The notes below the pieces were generated by a model, which saw only the letters and a list, made by a program, of their open reading frames with translations, was not told where the DNA came from and did no database searches. The translations under genes and the position numbers were made by a program. A stretch of 64,000 nt of DNA from Mesorhizobium_K sp040049215 (GTDB taxonomy: Bacteria > Pseudomonadota > Alphaproteobacteria > Rhizobiales > Rhizobiaceae). Of the stretch, positions 7,172-16,252 are shown piece after piece (position 1 is the stretch's first letter; each line of letters begins with the position of its first letter). The stretch is taken from the NCBI RefSeq assembly GCF_040049215.1, contig NZ_JBDZDN010000001.1:124001-188000 (forward strand), read 5' to 3'.

Positions 7172-7432
7172 ATGAAAAACCTGATCATTGCCCTGGTTGC
7201 AACGCTGGCGATCGCCGGCTGCAGCCGGACCGAACAGGGCGCCGTCGTCGGTGGAGCCACCGGCGCGGTCATAGGCGGCGTCGCCTCGGGCGATGCAGGC
7301 GGTGCAATCGTCGGCGGCGCGGTTGGCGCGGTCGCGGGCGCGCTTATCGGGCGGGCGACGGAACCCGGCCGCTGCTATTATCGCGGGCGGGACGGTCGCC
7401 GCTACGTGGCGAACTGCCCTGAAGGCTACTGA
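7172..7432 (+). CDS. glycine-zipper lipoprotein
   Basis: An 86-residue lipoprotein. The signal peptide ends in a lipobox (LAIAGC), so the mature protein starts at Cys18. A glycine-zipper core follows (VVGGATGAVIGGV...GGAIVGGAVGAVAGALIG, about residues 25-60), as in 17-kDa surface-antigen/YMGG proteins that insert in or span membranes. A short C-terminal RCYYRGRDGRRYVANC tail has two Cys that could form a disulfide. TGGAGGACGG gives a good ribosome site 4-5 nt before the ATG. Confidence 0.85.
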   Translation: MKNLIIALVATLAIAGCSRTEQGAVVGGATGAVIGGVASGDAGGAIVGGAVGAVAGALIGRATEPGRCYYRGRDGRRYVANCPEGY

Positions 7433-7484
7433 ACTTGACGGGTGTTGATTCAGACCTGTTCCGAACGTGCGGGGCGGGCTGACC

Positions 7485-10400
7485 TCAGCTCGCCTCGCGC
7501 ATCTGTTCAGCCGTTTCGAGATTAACGGAAACGAGCTGGCTCACCCCCTGCTCCGCCATCGTCACGCCGAACAGCCTGTTCATGCGGGCCATGGTGATCG
7601 GATTGTGGGTGATGATCACGAACCGCGTCTCCGTCGACTTCGCCATCTCGTCCATGAGATTGCAGAACCGCTCGACATTGTGGTCGTCGAGTGGCGCGTC
7701 GACCTCGTCGAGGACGCAGATCGGCGCCGGATTGGTCAGGAACACGGCGAAAATCAAGGCCATTGCGGTCAAAGCCTGCTCGCCGCCTGACAGCAGCGTC
7801 ATGGTCTGCGGCTTCTTGCCGGGCGGACGCGCCAGGATCTCAAGCCCCGCCTCCAGCGGGTCTTCCGATTCGATCAGCTGAAGCTCGGCGGTGCCGCCGC
7901 CGAAGAGATGAGTGAACAGCCGCTGGAAGTGGCCGTTCACCACGTCGAAGGCGGCAAGCAGGCGCTCGCGCCCTTCCCGGTTGAGGCTCTGGATCGCCAG
8001 ACGCAGCTTGCGGATCGCCTCGACCACGTCCTCGCGCTCGGAAACCAGCGTATCCAGACGCTCGGAAAGCTCGCGCTGCTCTTCCTCGGCGCGCAGATTG
8101 ACCGCGCCAAGACGCTCGCGTTCGACCTTCAGCCGGTCGAGCCGCTTCTCGACTTCTGCCATGTCGGGCAGCGGCGCGTCGGCGTCGAGCTCGGCCTGGC
8201 GGATCGCCAGGTGCGGCGGGGTGTTCAGCACCTCCTGGATGCGCGCTTCCGCCTCGCGGCGGCGCTCGTCGGCGGCGTTCAGCCTTTCCTCCGCGCGAGC
8301 GCGGCCCTCGCGGGCCTCCGACAATGCGGTGATCGCGGCGGTGGCAGCTTTGTCCAGCGCTGCCTGCCTGGTCTCGGCCTCCTGCAGGCGATCGGCGGCG
8401 GCCTTGCGCAGCGTTTCGGCCTCGGAAAGCTGGGAGAGCAGCGCGCGGCGCTTTGCATCTATCTCTTCGGGCGCATCGGCGAGCGACTGAAGCTCGGTCG
8501 CAGTCTCGGCGCGGCGCTCTCCGAGCGAAGCGATCTGCGTCTCGGCATTGGCGGCGCGCTGAACCCAGGTCCCGCGGTCGGCGGCGATGGCGGCGAGGCG
8601 GCGCATACGCGCCTCCGCTTCGCGCTTCAGCCCCTCGTGCAGTGCGCGCGCGTCGGCCAGCACGCCGCGGTCGCGCGTGACGTCGGCGGCAAGCGTCTCG
8701 AGCCGGTCTCGCAGATCGCCAAGATCGGGAGCTTCGGCGAGACGGGCCTCGGCTTCGGCGAAGGCTGCCGACGCTTCGGCAAGATCGTCGCCGATCCGCG
8801 AGCGCGACTCCGTCAGCGCCTCGCGCCGGCCTGACAGTTCGCCCGCTGCCTTCTCCGCCCGCGCCAACGACTCGCGCGCATCGCCGAGCGCTCGCTGGCC
8901 GTCGCGCCAGGCCTGGCGCGCGGCGCTCTCGCCGGCAACGCGCTCGCGCACCATGTTTTCCGCGGCGGCAAGGGCGGCTTCGGCGGTGCGCACCTTCAAC
9001 GTCGCAGCCGCCATTTCGGCATCGAGTTCGGCAAGCCGGTTCTTCTGGGCAAGACGCTGGGCCGCTGCAGTCGGAGCATCCGCGCTCGCGGTGAAGCCAT
9101 CCCAGCGCCAGAGGGCGCCTTCCCTGCTGACAAGGCGCTGGCCGGTTTTCAGCAACAATTGCAGCCGGTGTCCGTTCGCGGCATCGACAATGCCGATCTG
9201 GGCGAGGCGCCGCGAGAGTTGACGCGGACCGCGCACCACGCTTGCCAGGCTCGGCACGCCCTCCGGCAGCGTAGGGTCCGCGCCGTCGACAGCGATCTCG
9301 GCCCAATGGGCGGGAGCGCCCGGATCGAGCGCGGCGTCGAGATCGTCGCCAAGGGCGGCACCCAGTGCCGCCTCATAGCCGCGGTCGACCGTGATCTGCT
9401 CCAGCACCGCCGGAAACAGGTCGCCGGTCACGGCATTGAGAATCTTGGCGAGGGTGCGCGCCTCGGTCTCGATGCGGGCGAGTTCGCCGCGCGCTTCCTG
9501 CAAGGGCGGACGCGCAGCGCTTTCGGCAGCGCGCGCCTCGGCAACCGCCTTTTCCGCGACGTTCGCGGCAGCCTCTGCGGCTTCCAGCCCCGCCTGCGCC
9601 TCTTCGGCAAGCAGCTTCTTCTCAGCCGGATCGGCAAGCCCGGCGATCCGCTCGGCGATCTCGGCTGCCTCGCGATCGATCGTAGCAAGCTGGCGTTCGA
9701 GCCGCTCGCGCCGTTCGCCGGTCTCGCGCAGCGAGCGCTCGATCTGGTTGCGCGCCGCGGCAGCCTCGGCCCGCTCGGCGGTCAGCTTCGCCAGCGCCGC
9801 CTCGCTCAAGGTGAGGGCGGACGACGCAGCCTCGAACGTCGCGCGGGTTGATGTCTCCCGTTCCAGCGAGGAGGCGTTCTCCCCGTTCAACGTAGTTTCT
9901 TCGGCATCGAGACGCTGCAGCACGTCGGCATTGTCGCGGATCATCTGCTGTTCGCGCGCAATGTCGGCGTCAAGCTGCTCAAGGCGGCGGCCGAGTTCGG
10001 CGCGGCGGCGTTCGACGCGCGCCGCCTCTTCCTCGATCTGCGCCCTGGCGATGGACAGCCGTTGGTAGGCCGCCGCCGCCGCAGCCTCCGCGTCTCGCAA
10101 TTCCGGAAGATGATGGGCGCCGATCGCCTGTTCCTTCGCTGCCTCCATTTGAGCGCCGGCGCGTTCGCCGACGACGGACGTTGCCGACGAAAGCGCGGAT
10201 TGCGCCTCCGCCTCCTGCGCCTTGGCAAGCGTCCAGCGCACATGCAGCAGCGTCGCCTCGGCCTTGCGGATATCGGCCGACAGGTTCTTGAAACGGGAAG
10301 CCTGACGGGCTTGACGTTTGAGATTCTCGATCTGGCCTTCGAGTTCGCCGACCACATCGTCAAGGCGCTCGAGGTTCTGCTCGGCGGCGCGCAGGCGTAG

Positions 10401-10943
10401 CTCCGCCTCGTGCCGCCTCGTGTGAAGTCCGGAGATTCCGGCCGCTTCTTCGAGCAGTGCGCGGCGCGCCTGGGGCTTGGCCTGGATCAGCTCGCCGATG
10501 CGGCCCTGCCCAACCATCGAGGGCGAGCGTGCGCCGGTGGACTGGTCGGCGAAGAGGAGCTGCACGTCCTTGGCGCGCGCCTCCTTGCCGTTGATGCGGT
10601 AGATCGAGCCTGCCTCGCGCTCGATGCGGCGCGACACCTGCAACTCATCGGCGTCGTTGAAGGCGGCGGGCGCGGTGCGGTCGGCATTGTCGAGGAAAAG
10701 CGTGACTTCCGCGGTGTTTCTGGCCGGCCGCGTGCCGGAGCCCGAGAAGATCACGTCGTCCATGCCGGACGCGCGCATGTTCTTGTACGAGCTTTCGCCC
10801 ATCACCCAGCGCAGCGCCTCGACAAGGTTAGACTTGCCGCATCCGTTCGGACCGACGATGCCGGTCAGACCGCGCTCGATGACGAACTCGCCAGGCTCGA
10901 CGAAGGATTTGAATCCGAGAAGACGCAGCCGCGAAAACTTCAT
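7485..10943 (-). CDS. smc: chromosome segregation ATPase SMC
   Basis: An 1152-residue SMC protein of full usual length. Walker A (GPNGCGKSN) is at residues 31-39 of the N-terminal head, followed by a long coiled coil rich in Ala/Glu/Arg, a hinge around the middle (DRGYEAALGAALGDDLDAAL region), a second coiled coil, then the ABC signature LLSGGEQALTA (about 1050) and Walker B (PICVLDEVDAPLDD, about 1075). With ScpA/ScpB it compacts and resolves chromosomes. It is the last gene of a minus-strand set with dciA-like and dsbA, a conserved alphaproteobacterial order. The start lies 54 bases after the DsbA stop. Confidence 0.97.
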   Translation of the reverse strand: MKFSRLRLLGFKSFVEPGEFVIERGLTGIVGPNGCGKSNLVEALRWVMGESSYKNMRASGMDDVIFSGSGTRPARNTAEVTLFLDNADRTAPAAFNDADELQVSRRIEREAGSIYRINGKEARAKDVQLLFADQSTGARSPSMVGQGRIGELIQAKPQARRALLEEAAGISGLHTRRHEAELRLRAAEQNLERLDDVVGELEGQIENLKRQARQASRFKNLSADIRKAEATLLHVRWTLAKAQEAEAQSALSSATSVVGERAGAQMEAAKEQAIGAHHLPELRDAEAAAAAAYQRLSIARAQIEEEAARVERRRAELGRRLEQLDADIAREQQMIRDNADVLQRLDAEETTLNGENASSLERETSTRATFEAASSALTLSEAALAKLTAERAEAAAARNQIERSLRETGERRERLERQLATIDREAAEIAERIAGLADPAEKKLLAEEAQAGLEAAEAAANVAEKAVAEARAAESAARPPLQEARGELARIETEARTLAKILNAVTGDLFPAVLEQITVDRGYEAALGAALGDDLDAALDPGAPAHWAEIAVDGADPTLPEGVPSLASVVRGPRQLSRRLAQIGIVDAANGHRLQLLLKTGQRLVSREGALWRWDGFTASADAPTAAAQRLAQKNRLAELDAEMAAATLKVRTAEAALAAAENMVRERVAGESAARQAWRDGQRALGDARESLARAEKAAGELSGRREALTESRSRIGDDLAEASAAFAEAEARLAEAPDLGDLRDRLETLAADVTRDRGVLADARALHEGLKREAEARMRRLAAIAADRGTWVQRAANAETQIASLGERRAETATELQSLADAPEEIDAKRRALLSQLSEAETLRKAAADRLQEAETRQAALDKAATAAITALSEAREGRARAEERLNAADERRREAEARIQEVLNTPPHLAIRQAELDADAPLPDMAEVEKRLDRLKVERERLGAVNLRAEEEQRELSERLDTLVSEREDVVEAIRKLRLAIQSLNREGRERLLAAFDVVNGHFQRLFTHLFGGGTAELQLIESEDPLEAGLEILARPPGKKPQTMTLLSGGEQALTAMALIFAVFLTNPAPICVLDEVDAPLDDHNVERFCNLMDEMAKSTETRFVIITHNPITMARMNRLFGVTMAEQGVSQLVSVNLETAEQMREAS

Positions 10944-10997
10944 GCGCGCCTGCCCAAGGGCGCGCGGAAGCCTGCCCGCCCGCTCGCAAAGCGAGCG

Positions 10998-11747
10998 TCA
11001 GAGCATGCCGTCGATGATCGCCGACATTTCCGCAATCGTCAGGGCCCCTTTGTAGGTATTCCCGTTGATGAAGAAGGTCGGGGTAGAGTCCACCTTGAAC
11101 TCGTCCGAGCCCCGTTTCTGCACCGCTCTCACATCGTCCAGAAGCTTCTGGTCCGTCAAGCAGGCCTCGAAGGACTCCTGTGAAAAACCGGCAAGTTTGG
11201 AAATCTGCAGCAGCGCATCCTTGGCGTTTTCGACGGACGCCCAGTTCTGCTGCTGTTTGAACAGCACGTCGACCATCGGGAAATAGTTGTCGTTCGAGCA
11301 GCGGGCAAGCATGAAACCCGCTTCAGCGCGCGGATCGAAGGGAAATTCACGGAAAATCAGGCGAGCCTTGCCGGTGTCGATGTATTTTGTCTTCAGCTCC
11401 GGCAAAGTCGTCGCGTGGAATTGGGCACAATGGGGACAGGTCATCGAGGCATATTCGACGATGGTCACCGGAGCGTCGTCGTTGCCGAGCACCTTGTCCG
11501 GCAGCGCGCCGGGCTCGAGCAGCTTGGCCATATCGACGCTGCCCTGGGATTCAGGCGCCGCAACGGCGGCAGCAGGTGGCGTTGCCCCGGCGGAGGGCGG
11601 TGCTTCAGCCGCCGCCGGCGGCTTGGCTGGATCGGCCGGCGCCTCGGCCTTGGGCGCCTCGCCTGAATCGCTGCAGGCGGCAACGAGCGCCGCCGCGGAG
11701 ACGGCAAGCAGTGAAAGGACGGTTCTGCGAGGCAGAGAACGGATCAT
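10998..11747 (-). CDS. DsbA-family thioredoxin-fold lipoprotein
   Basis: A 249-residue exported thiol oxidoreductase. The N-terminus has a Tat-like RRTVL and a lipobox (LVAAC, Cys about residue 25), so it is probably a lipoprotein. A Pro/Ala-rich linker of about 50 residues leads to a DsbA-type domain with the active site CPHC (about residues 103-106) and a cis-Pro region (VDSTPTFFING). The ATG at 11747 follows AGGTGA; the GTG at 11756 would be an alternative. It probably forms or exchanges disulfides in periplasmic proteins. It sits between dciA and smc as in related genomes. Confidence 0.9.
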   Translation of the reverse strand: MIRSLPRRTVLSLLAVSAAALVAACSDSGEAPKAEAPADPAKPPAAAEAPPSAGATPPAAAVAAPESQGSVDMAKLLEPGALPDKVLGNDDAPVTIVEYASMTCPHCAQFHATTLPELKTKYIDTGKARLIFREFPFDPRAEAGFMLARCSNDNYFPMVDVLFKQQQNWASVENAKDALLQISKLAGFSQESFEACLTDQKLLDDVRAVQKRGSDEFKVDSTPTFFINGNTYKGALTIAEMSAIIDGML

Positions 11748-11883
11748 GCGAATCACCTGACAATGGACGTATCTTGCAATGCCGGAGCACCAGAAAGCGA
11801 GAGTTGGCGCGAATTAGGGCATCCGGGTCCCCAATCCAATCGGCAAATTTGTCGCCGCGATCACGTTAGCGAGAGACTCGGAG

Positions 11884-12390
11884 TCAGGCTTTCGGCTTGC
11901 GCATGCCGACGATGTTGGCTCCCAGCCGCTCCAGCGACGCTCGTAGGTCATCGTCCTCGATATTGCCGACCGTGCTGGCAAGCCGGGCCTTTTCCCCTTG
12001 CGACAGCGCGCGCGGGACCGGTTTCGGCTTGGCCGGTTCGGGCGCCACCGGCTTCTGAACGATCCTGATTCTCCCAACAGCGGAAAATCCAAGAAACGCG
12101 TTCACGCGGCCGATGATCTCGCCGGTTTCATGCTGCAGGTGGAGCGCAGCCGCGCCCTCGCAGGCAACCACCAGCACCGCCGGCTCGAACGGATCGTCGT
12201 CGTGCATGCGCCGCGGCCATTGGATCTTTTCTGGCCGGGAGCTGCGCGCCAGCCGAGGCCCGACGATTTCCTCCCACGACTGCACGAGCCCGATCGAGAT
12301 GCCCGCCCGCTTGCGCAGCAAGGGATCGAGTATTGCAGTCGCCAGGTCGCTGACGGCGACGGGATTGCGATTCGGCCCTTTTCCTGCCAT
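11884..12390 (-). CDS. DUF721 / DciA-like protein
   Basis: A 168-residue DUF721 protein. The domain (about residues 10-110) has LRKRAGISIGLVQSWEEIVGPRLARSSRP and LVVACEGAAALHLQHETGEIIGRVNAFLG, typical of DciA-type proteins that promote loading of the replicative helicase DnaB. The C-terminal tail is charged and probably flexible. I start at the ATG at 12390; the longer open frame begins inside the repeat at 12461-12504. It is divergent from mutY with a promoter region that is largely repeat sequence. Confidence 0.85.
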   Translation of the reverse strand: MAGKGPNRNPVAVSDLATAILDPLLRKRAGISIGLVQSWEEIVGPRLARSSRPEKIQWPRRMHDDDPFEPAVLVVACEGAAALHLQHETGEIIGRVNAFLGFSAVGRIRIVQKPVAPEPAKPKPVPRALSQGEKARLASTVGNIEDDDLRASLERLGANIVGMRKPKA

Positions 12391-12409
12391 GCGCGTCCAG
12401 CACCTATAC

Positions 12410-12504
12410 CATTTCAACGCTTCGGTAGAATTGATGAAATGATCTAATTCCTTGTTTGTCGCAATTCCGAACGGAAAACCGGTTCCCACTTTTCCTGGAA
12501 TTGC
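12410..12504. repeat. composite palindromic repeat between dciA-like and mutY
   Basis: Two adjacent hairpins. The first has arms CATTTCA (12410-12416) and TGAAATG (12435-12441). The second (12461-12504) has arms GCAATTCC and GGAATTGC around a 28-base centre containing GGAAAACCGGTTCCCAC. The second half recurs at 25352-25395 and 63277-63320. Here it occupies most of the divergent promoter region. Confidence 0.85.
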
Positions 12505-12536
12505 TTAGTTCGCCAATCTTGGCAGTTCCAGAAGCA

Positions 12537-13649
12537 ATGGCACTCACCGGCAAAGCCCGCAAGGGAGCGTTTCACAAGGCGGACGGTCTGGCCGGCAGGC
12601 TGCTCGCCTGGTACGACGCCCATCATCGCGACCTGCCGTGGCGGGTTCCACCGTCCGCGCTTGCCAAAGGCGTCCGGCCCGACCCCTATCACGTCTGGCT
12701 ATCGGAGATTATGCTGCAGCAGACGACTGTCGAGGCGGTGAAGCCGTATTTCCGGAAATTCCTCGATAAATGGCCCGAAGTGACGGACCTAGCCGCCGCC
12801 GAACCCGAGGACGTCATGAAGGCCTGGGCCGGTCTCGGCTACTATTCCCGCGCCCGCAATCTGAAGAAGTGCGCCGATCTCGTTGCGGCGCTGCCCGGCA
12901 GCCGATTTCCCAACGACGAAACCGGGTTGCGCGAACTTCCTGGTATCGGCGCCTATACGGCAGCCGCGATCGCGGCAATCGCCTTCGGGCGCAAGGCCGT
13001 CGTGATCGACGGCAATGTCGAGCGCGTCATGTCCCGGCTCTTCGAGATCCGCACGCCGCTGCCGGATTCCAAACCGGAAATACGCGCGCTGCTGGGGGAG
13101 TTGGTGCCCGACGAGCGGTCGGGAGATTTCGCGCAGGCGATGATGGATCTCGGTGCGACGGTCTGCACGCCGAAGCGTCCGCGCTGCATGCTTTGCCCAG
13201 TGCGGGAGGACTGCCGCGCCGTCCTCGCCGGCGACCCCGAGCTGCTTCCCGTACGCGGCGAAAAAGCGGACAAGCCGCGCAGGCGCGGCGCGGCATACGT
13301 CGCCGTCAGAAGCGATGGGGCGATCCTGCTGCGGACAAGACCCGAGAAAGGACTTCTCGGCGGCATGAGCGAGGTGCCGACGACGGGCTGGACCGCCCGC
13401 ATCGACGGCGAAACGAGCGTGAAAAGTGCGCCCTTCCCGGCCGACTGGCGGCGCGCCGGCAGCATCAGCCATGTCTTCACGCATTTTGAGCTGGAGCTCG
13501 ACGTCTACCGCGCGGAAGTGAAGGGCGCCACGGCACTTGCAGGGCATTGGTGGTCGCCGATCGCCGCAATCCATGACGAAGCGTTGCCGACCGTCATGAA
13601 AAAGGTCATCGAATCCGCCATTCCGGGCGCAACCAAACGCAGGCACTGA
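12537..13649 (+). CDS. mutY: A/G-specific adenine DNA glycosylase
   Basis: A 370-residue MutY that removes adenine mispaired with 8-oxoG. The catalytic Glu is in WLSEIMLQQTTV, the helix-hairpin-helix reads LPGIGAYTAAAIAAI (about residue 135), the catalytic Asp is in VVIDGNVERV, and the four cysteines of the 4Fe-4S loop are in CTPKRPRCMLCPVREDC. A C-terminal NUDIX-like 8-oxoG recognition domain follows (about 230-360). The ATG at 12537 gives a normal N-terminus; the frame is open from 12456, but those 27 residues come entirely from the repeat element and should not be annotated. Confidence 0.95.
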   Translation: MALTGKARKGAFHKADGLAGRLLAWYDAHHRDLPWRVPPSALAKGVRPDPYHVWLSEIMLQQTTVEAVKPYFRKFLDKWPEVTDLAAAEPEDVMKAWAGLGYYSRARNLKKCADLVAALPGSRFPNDETGLRELPGIGAYTAAAIAAIAFGRKAVVIDGNVERVMSRLFEIRTPLPDSKPEIRALLGELVPDERSGDFAQAMMDLGATVCTPKRPRCMLCPVREDCRAVLAGDPELLPVRGEKADKPRRRGAAYVAVRSDGAILLRTRPEKGLLGGMSEVPTTGWTARIDGETSVKSAPFPADWRRAGSISHVFTHFELELDVYRAEVKGATALAGHWWSPIAAIHDEALPTVMKKVIESAIPGATKRRH

Positions 13650-13659
13650 AGGGACCAGC

Positions 13660-14271
13660 ATGACTGAAATACGCCACATCGTCTTCGACATCGGCAAGGT
13701 GCTGGTGCACTATGATCCCGACCTGCCTTTCAGCCGACTGATCCCCGATGAGGTCGAGCGGAAGTGGTTCTTCGACAATGTCTGCACCTCGGCCTGGAAT
13801 ATCGAACAGGACCGCGGCCGCACATGGGAAGAGGCAGAGGCGGAGCTGCTTGCCATCCATCCCGACCACGCGGAAAACATCCGGAACTTCCGCCGCCACT
13901 GGCACGAGATGGTGCCCCACGCCTATGACGACAGCGTCGCGCTGATGGAGCAGTTGATCGACGCCGGCAACGACGTAACGCTGCTCACCAACTGGGCGGC
14001 GGACACGTTTACCGAAGCGCGCGCCAGATTCCGCTTCCTCGAAAAGCCCAGGGGCATCACTGTTTCCGGCGAAATCGGGGTTATCAAGCCCGAGCGCGCG
14101 ATCTTCGACCACCATGCGAGAGCGTTCGACCTGGAGCCGGCGGCAACCATCTTCATCGACGACAGCCAGAAGAACGTCGACGGCGCCAAGGCCGTGGGCT
14201 GGCAGGCGGTGCTGTTCACTGGCGCGGATCCGCTCGAAGCCGACCTTCGCCGGCTGGGAGTGGCCTTTTAG
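13660..14271 (+). CDS. HAD-superfamily hydrolase, subfamily IA
   Basis: A 203-residue HAD phosphatase. Motif I appears as VFDIGKVLVHYD, with the nucleophile Asp kept but the second acidic residue of DxD replaced by Gly, as in YihX/epoxide-hydrolase-like relatives. Motif II is LLTNWA, motif III Lys is in GVIKPERAIF and motif IV is FIDDSQKN. It follows mutY by 10 bp, so it is probably co-transcribed. The substrate is unknown; alpha-glucose-1-phosphate or haloacid are possibilities in relatives. It ends tail to tail with ccrM, with a 4-base overlap. Confidence 0.85.
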   Translation: MTEIRHIVFDIGKVLVHYDPDLPFSRLIPDEVERKWFFDNVCTSAWNIEQDRGRTWEEAEAELLAIHPDHAENIRNFRRHWHEMVPHAYDDSVALMEQLIDAGNDVTLLTNWAADTFTEARARFRFLEKPRGITVSGEIGVIKPERAIFDHHARAFDLEPAATIFIDDSQKNVDGAKAVGWQAVLFTGADPLEADLRRLGVAF

Positions 14272-15401
14272 GCCCCTGCCCGCTCCATGCCGAGGCGGGC
14301 AATGCGGCGAAGCTCGTCGATCTGGGTGAGGCCGCCATTGCGCTCGTAGTGCCAGAAGGTCCAGCCATTGCAGGCGTCGAGACCCTGGACTACCGCACCG
14401 ACCCGATGGATCGAGCCGGCTACGTCGCCGACGGCGAGCGTTCCGTCGGCGCGGACTTTCGCTGCCCAGCGCTTCTTGGAATCGTAGAGCGTGGCGCCTG
14501 GCTTCATGACGCCGGCGTCGATGAGGCTGACGAAGGCCACACGCGGCTCGGCCCGCTTGCTCGCTATCGTCGCAAGGTCTTCGACCGCCATCGGCTGAAC
14601 GGCGGCGATGCGTTCGTTGGCGGCGTCGATATAGACCTGCTCGCGATCGACGCCGACGAAATTGCGGCCGAGGCGCTTGGCCACCGCGCCGGTGGTGCCG
14701 GAACCGAAGAAGGGGTCGAGCACCACGTCGCCGGGCTTGGTTGAGGCCAGCATGATGCGCGCGAGCAACGCTTCCGGCTTCTGCGTGGGATGCAACTTCT
14801 CGCCCTTGTCGTCCTTCAGCCGCTCAGCTCCCGTGCAGATCGGAAACAGCCAGTCGGAGCGCATCTGGACGTCGTCGTTGGCGGCCTTCATGGAGTCGTA
14901 GTTGAACGTATAGCCCTTTGCCTTGTGGTCGCGCGACGCCCAGATCAGCGTCTCGTGGGCGTTCTGGAAGCGGCGGCCGCGGAAGTTCGGCATCGGGTTG
15001 GTCTTGCGCCAGACGACGTCGTTCAGGATCCAGAAGCCGAGATCCTGCAGGGTCGCGCCGACGCGGAAGATGTTGTGGTAGGAGCCGATCACCCAGATCG
15101 TGCCGTTCGGCTTCAGCACCCGGCGGGCAGCGAGCAGCCAGGCGCGCGTGAAGGCGTCATAGGCGGCGAAGCTTTCGAACTGGTCCCAGTGATCGTCGAC
15201 CGCGTCGACCTTGGACTGGTCCGGACGGTGCAGGTCGCCGTCGAGCTGGAGGTTGTAGGGCGGGTCGGCAAAGACCAGGTCGACCGACTTCTCCGGCAGC
15301 CGTTCGAGCGCGGCGACACAGTCGCCCTTGAGGATGGTGTTCAGCCATTCGGGCTCAGGGGAAGCCGAAAAAGAGCCGTCGAGAAGCGCCGCTGCGGACA
15401 T
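14268..15401 (-). CDS. ccrM: CcrM-type adenine-N6 DNA methyltransferase (GANTC)
   Basis: A 377-residue beta-class N6-adenine methyltransferase. Motif IV DPPYNLQLDGDL is at about residues 46-57, the SAM-binding motif I PFFGSGTTGAVAKRLGRNF near 228-246, and a C-terminal RAMA domain (about 285-370; VGAVVQGLDACNGWTFWHY) is present as in Caulobacter CcrM. In alphaproteobacteria this solitary enzyme methylates GANTC late in replication and sets cell-cycle transcription. No partner restriction gene is adjacent. The ATG at 15401 is the natural start. Confidence 0.95.
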   Translation of the reverse strand: MSAAALLDGSFSASPEPEWLNTILKGDCVAALERLPEKSVDLVFADPPYNLQLDGDLHRPDQSKVDAVDDHWDQFESFAAYDAFTRAWLLAARRVLKPNGTIWVIGSYHNIFRVGATLQDLGFWILNDVVWRKTNPMPNFRGRRFQNAHETLIWASRDHKAKGYTFNYDSMKAANDDVQMRSDWLFPICTGAERLKDDKGEKLHPTQKPEALLARIMLASTKPGDVVLDPFFGSGTTGAVAKRLGRNFVGVDREQVYIDAANERIAAVQPMAVEDLATIASKRAEPRVAFVSLIDAGVMKPGATLYDSKKRWAAKVRADGTLAVGDVAGSIHRVGAVVQGLDACNGWTFWHYERNGGLTQIDELRRIARLGMERAGA

Positions 15402-15444
15402 GGTGATACTCGGTACACGCGTTACTGTTCACTCTCCGTTATGG

Positions 15445-15460
15445 TTACCGTTCTCGGTAA
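15445..15460. promoter_or_regulatory. inverted repeat in the ccrM / HAD divergent promoter
   Basis: Perfect 6-bp arms TTACCG (15445-15450) and CGGTAA (15455-15460) with a 4-base spacer lie 44 bases upstream of ccrM and 100 bases upstream of the divergent HAD gene. A regulator-binding site is plausible; no GANTC site was seen in this intergenic stretch. Confidence 0.4.
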
Positions 15461-15559
15461 AGATTTAATGAAGCGTCGGCCCCGAATTTGCGATGCACAC
15501 CGGCTTGGTGTAAGGCGCGCCGCTTGAACGGCCTCCCCAAAACGGTGCTTTCCGAAATC

Positions 15560-16246
15560 ATGTCCCAGACAGACCTCGTCATTTTCGATTTCGACGGCAC
15601 GCTCGTCGACAGCGAGATCATCGCCGCCCGCGTCGAGGCGGAGCTGATCACGCAGGCCGGTTACGAGATCACGGCCGAGGAGATCTTCGAACTCTATGCC
15701 GGGCTCACCTTCAAGGATATCCTGCTCAGGATCGAGGATGTCGCCGCAATCCCGTTCAAGGCCTCGCTGATCGACCAGGCGGAGGAACTGGTCGATCAGC
15801 GCCTGAAAAGCGAGGCGCGCATCATCGAAGGAGCGCGCGAAGCCGTGGCTTCCGTGACAGCCAACCGCTGTATTTGCTCCAACTCCCGCATGGAACGGAT
15901 CGGCTTCATGCTGGACAAGACCGGGCTAGCGCCGTTCTTTGCCGACCGCGTCTTCTCGTCCCTGGAAACACCGTCAGGCAAGCCGAAGCCGGCGCCAGAC
16001 GTGTTCCTGCATGCCGCCGCGACCCTCGGCGCAAATCCGGCCGGCACCTTCGTCGTCGAGGATTCCGTCCACGGCGTTGCCGGCGCCAGGCTGGCTGGCA
16101 TGCGCGTCATCGGCTTTACGGGTGCGGCCCACAGCTATCCCGGCCACGCCGACGTGCTGACCGAGGCCGGAGCCGAGACGGTGATCCGCCGGTGGGCCGA
16201 TTTCCGTGGCGTGATCGCGGCGCTGTCCGAGTGGTCCGACGCTTAA
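15560..16246 (+). CDS. HAD-IA hydrolase, phosphoglucomutase/phosphatase-like
   Basis: A 228-residue HAD hydrolase with the full catalytic set: motif I DFDGTLVDSE (about residues 9-18), motif II ICSNSRMER, motif III Lys in SGKPKPAPDVFLHAA, and motif IV VVEDSVHGVAGARLAGM. The pattern and the helical cap after DSE resemble beta-phosphoglucomutase and sugar-phosphate phosphatases such as YieH/GPH-like enzymes. The ATG at 15560 is chosen because motif I falls at the usual position; the open frame begins at 15488. It is divergent from ccrM. Confidence 0.88.
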   Translation: MSQTDLVIFDFDGTLVDSEIIAARVEAELITQAGYEITAEEIFELYAGLTFKDILLRIEDVAAIPFKASLIDQAEELVDQRLKSEARIIEGAREAVASVTANRCICSNSRMERIGFMLDKTGLAPFFADRVFSSLETPSGKPKPAPDVFLHAAATLGANPAGTFVVEDSVHGVAGARLAGMRVIGFTGAAHSYPGHADVLTEAGAETVIRRWADFRGVIAALSEWSDA

Positions 16247-16252
16247 GCCGCC

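Noticed and set aside
12456..12536. Extended N-terminus of MutY
   Set aside because: The 27 residues are encoded by the GCAATTCC-family repeat and resemble translations of the same repeat at 25.3 and 63.3 kb.
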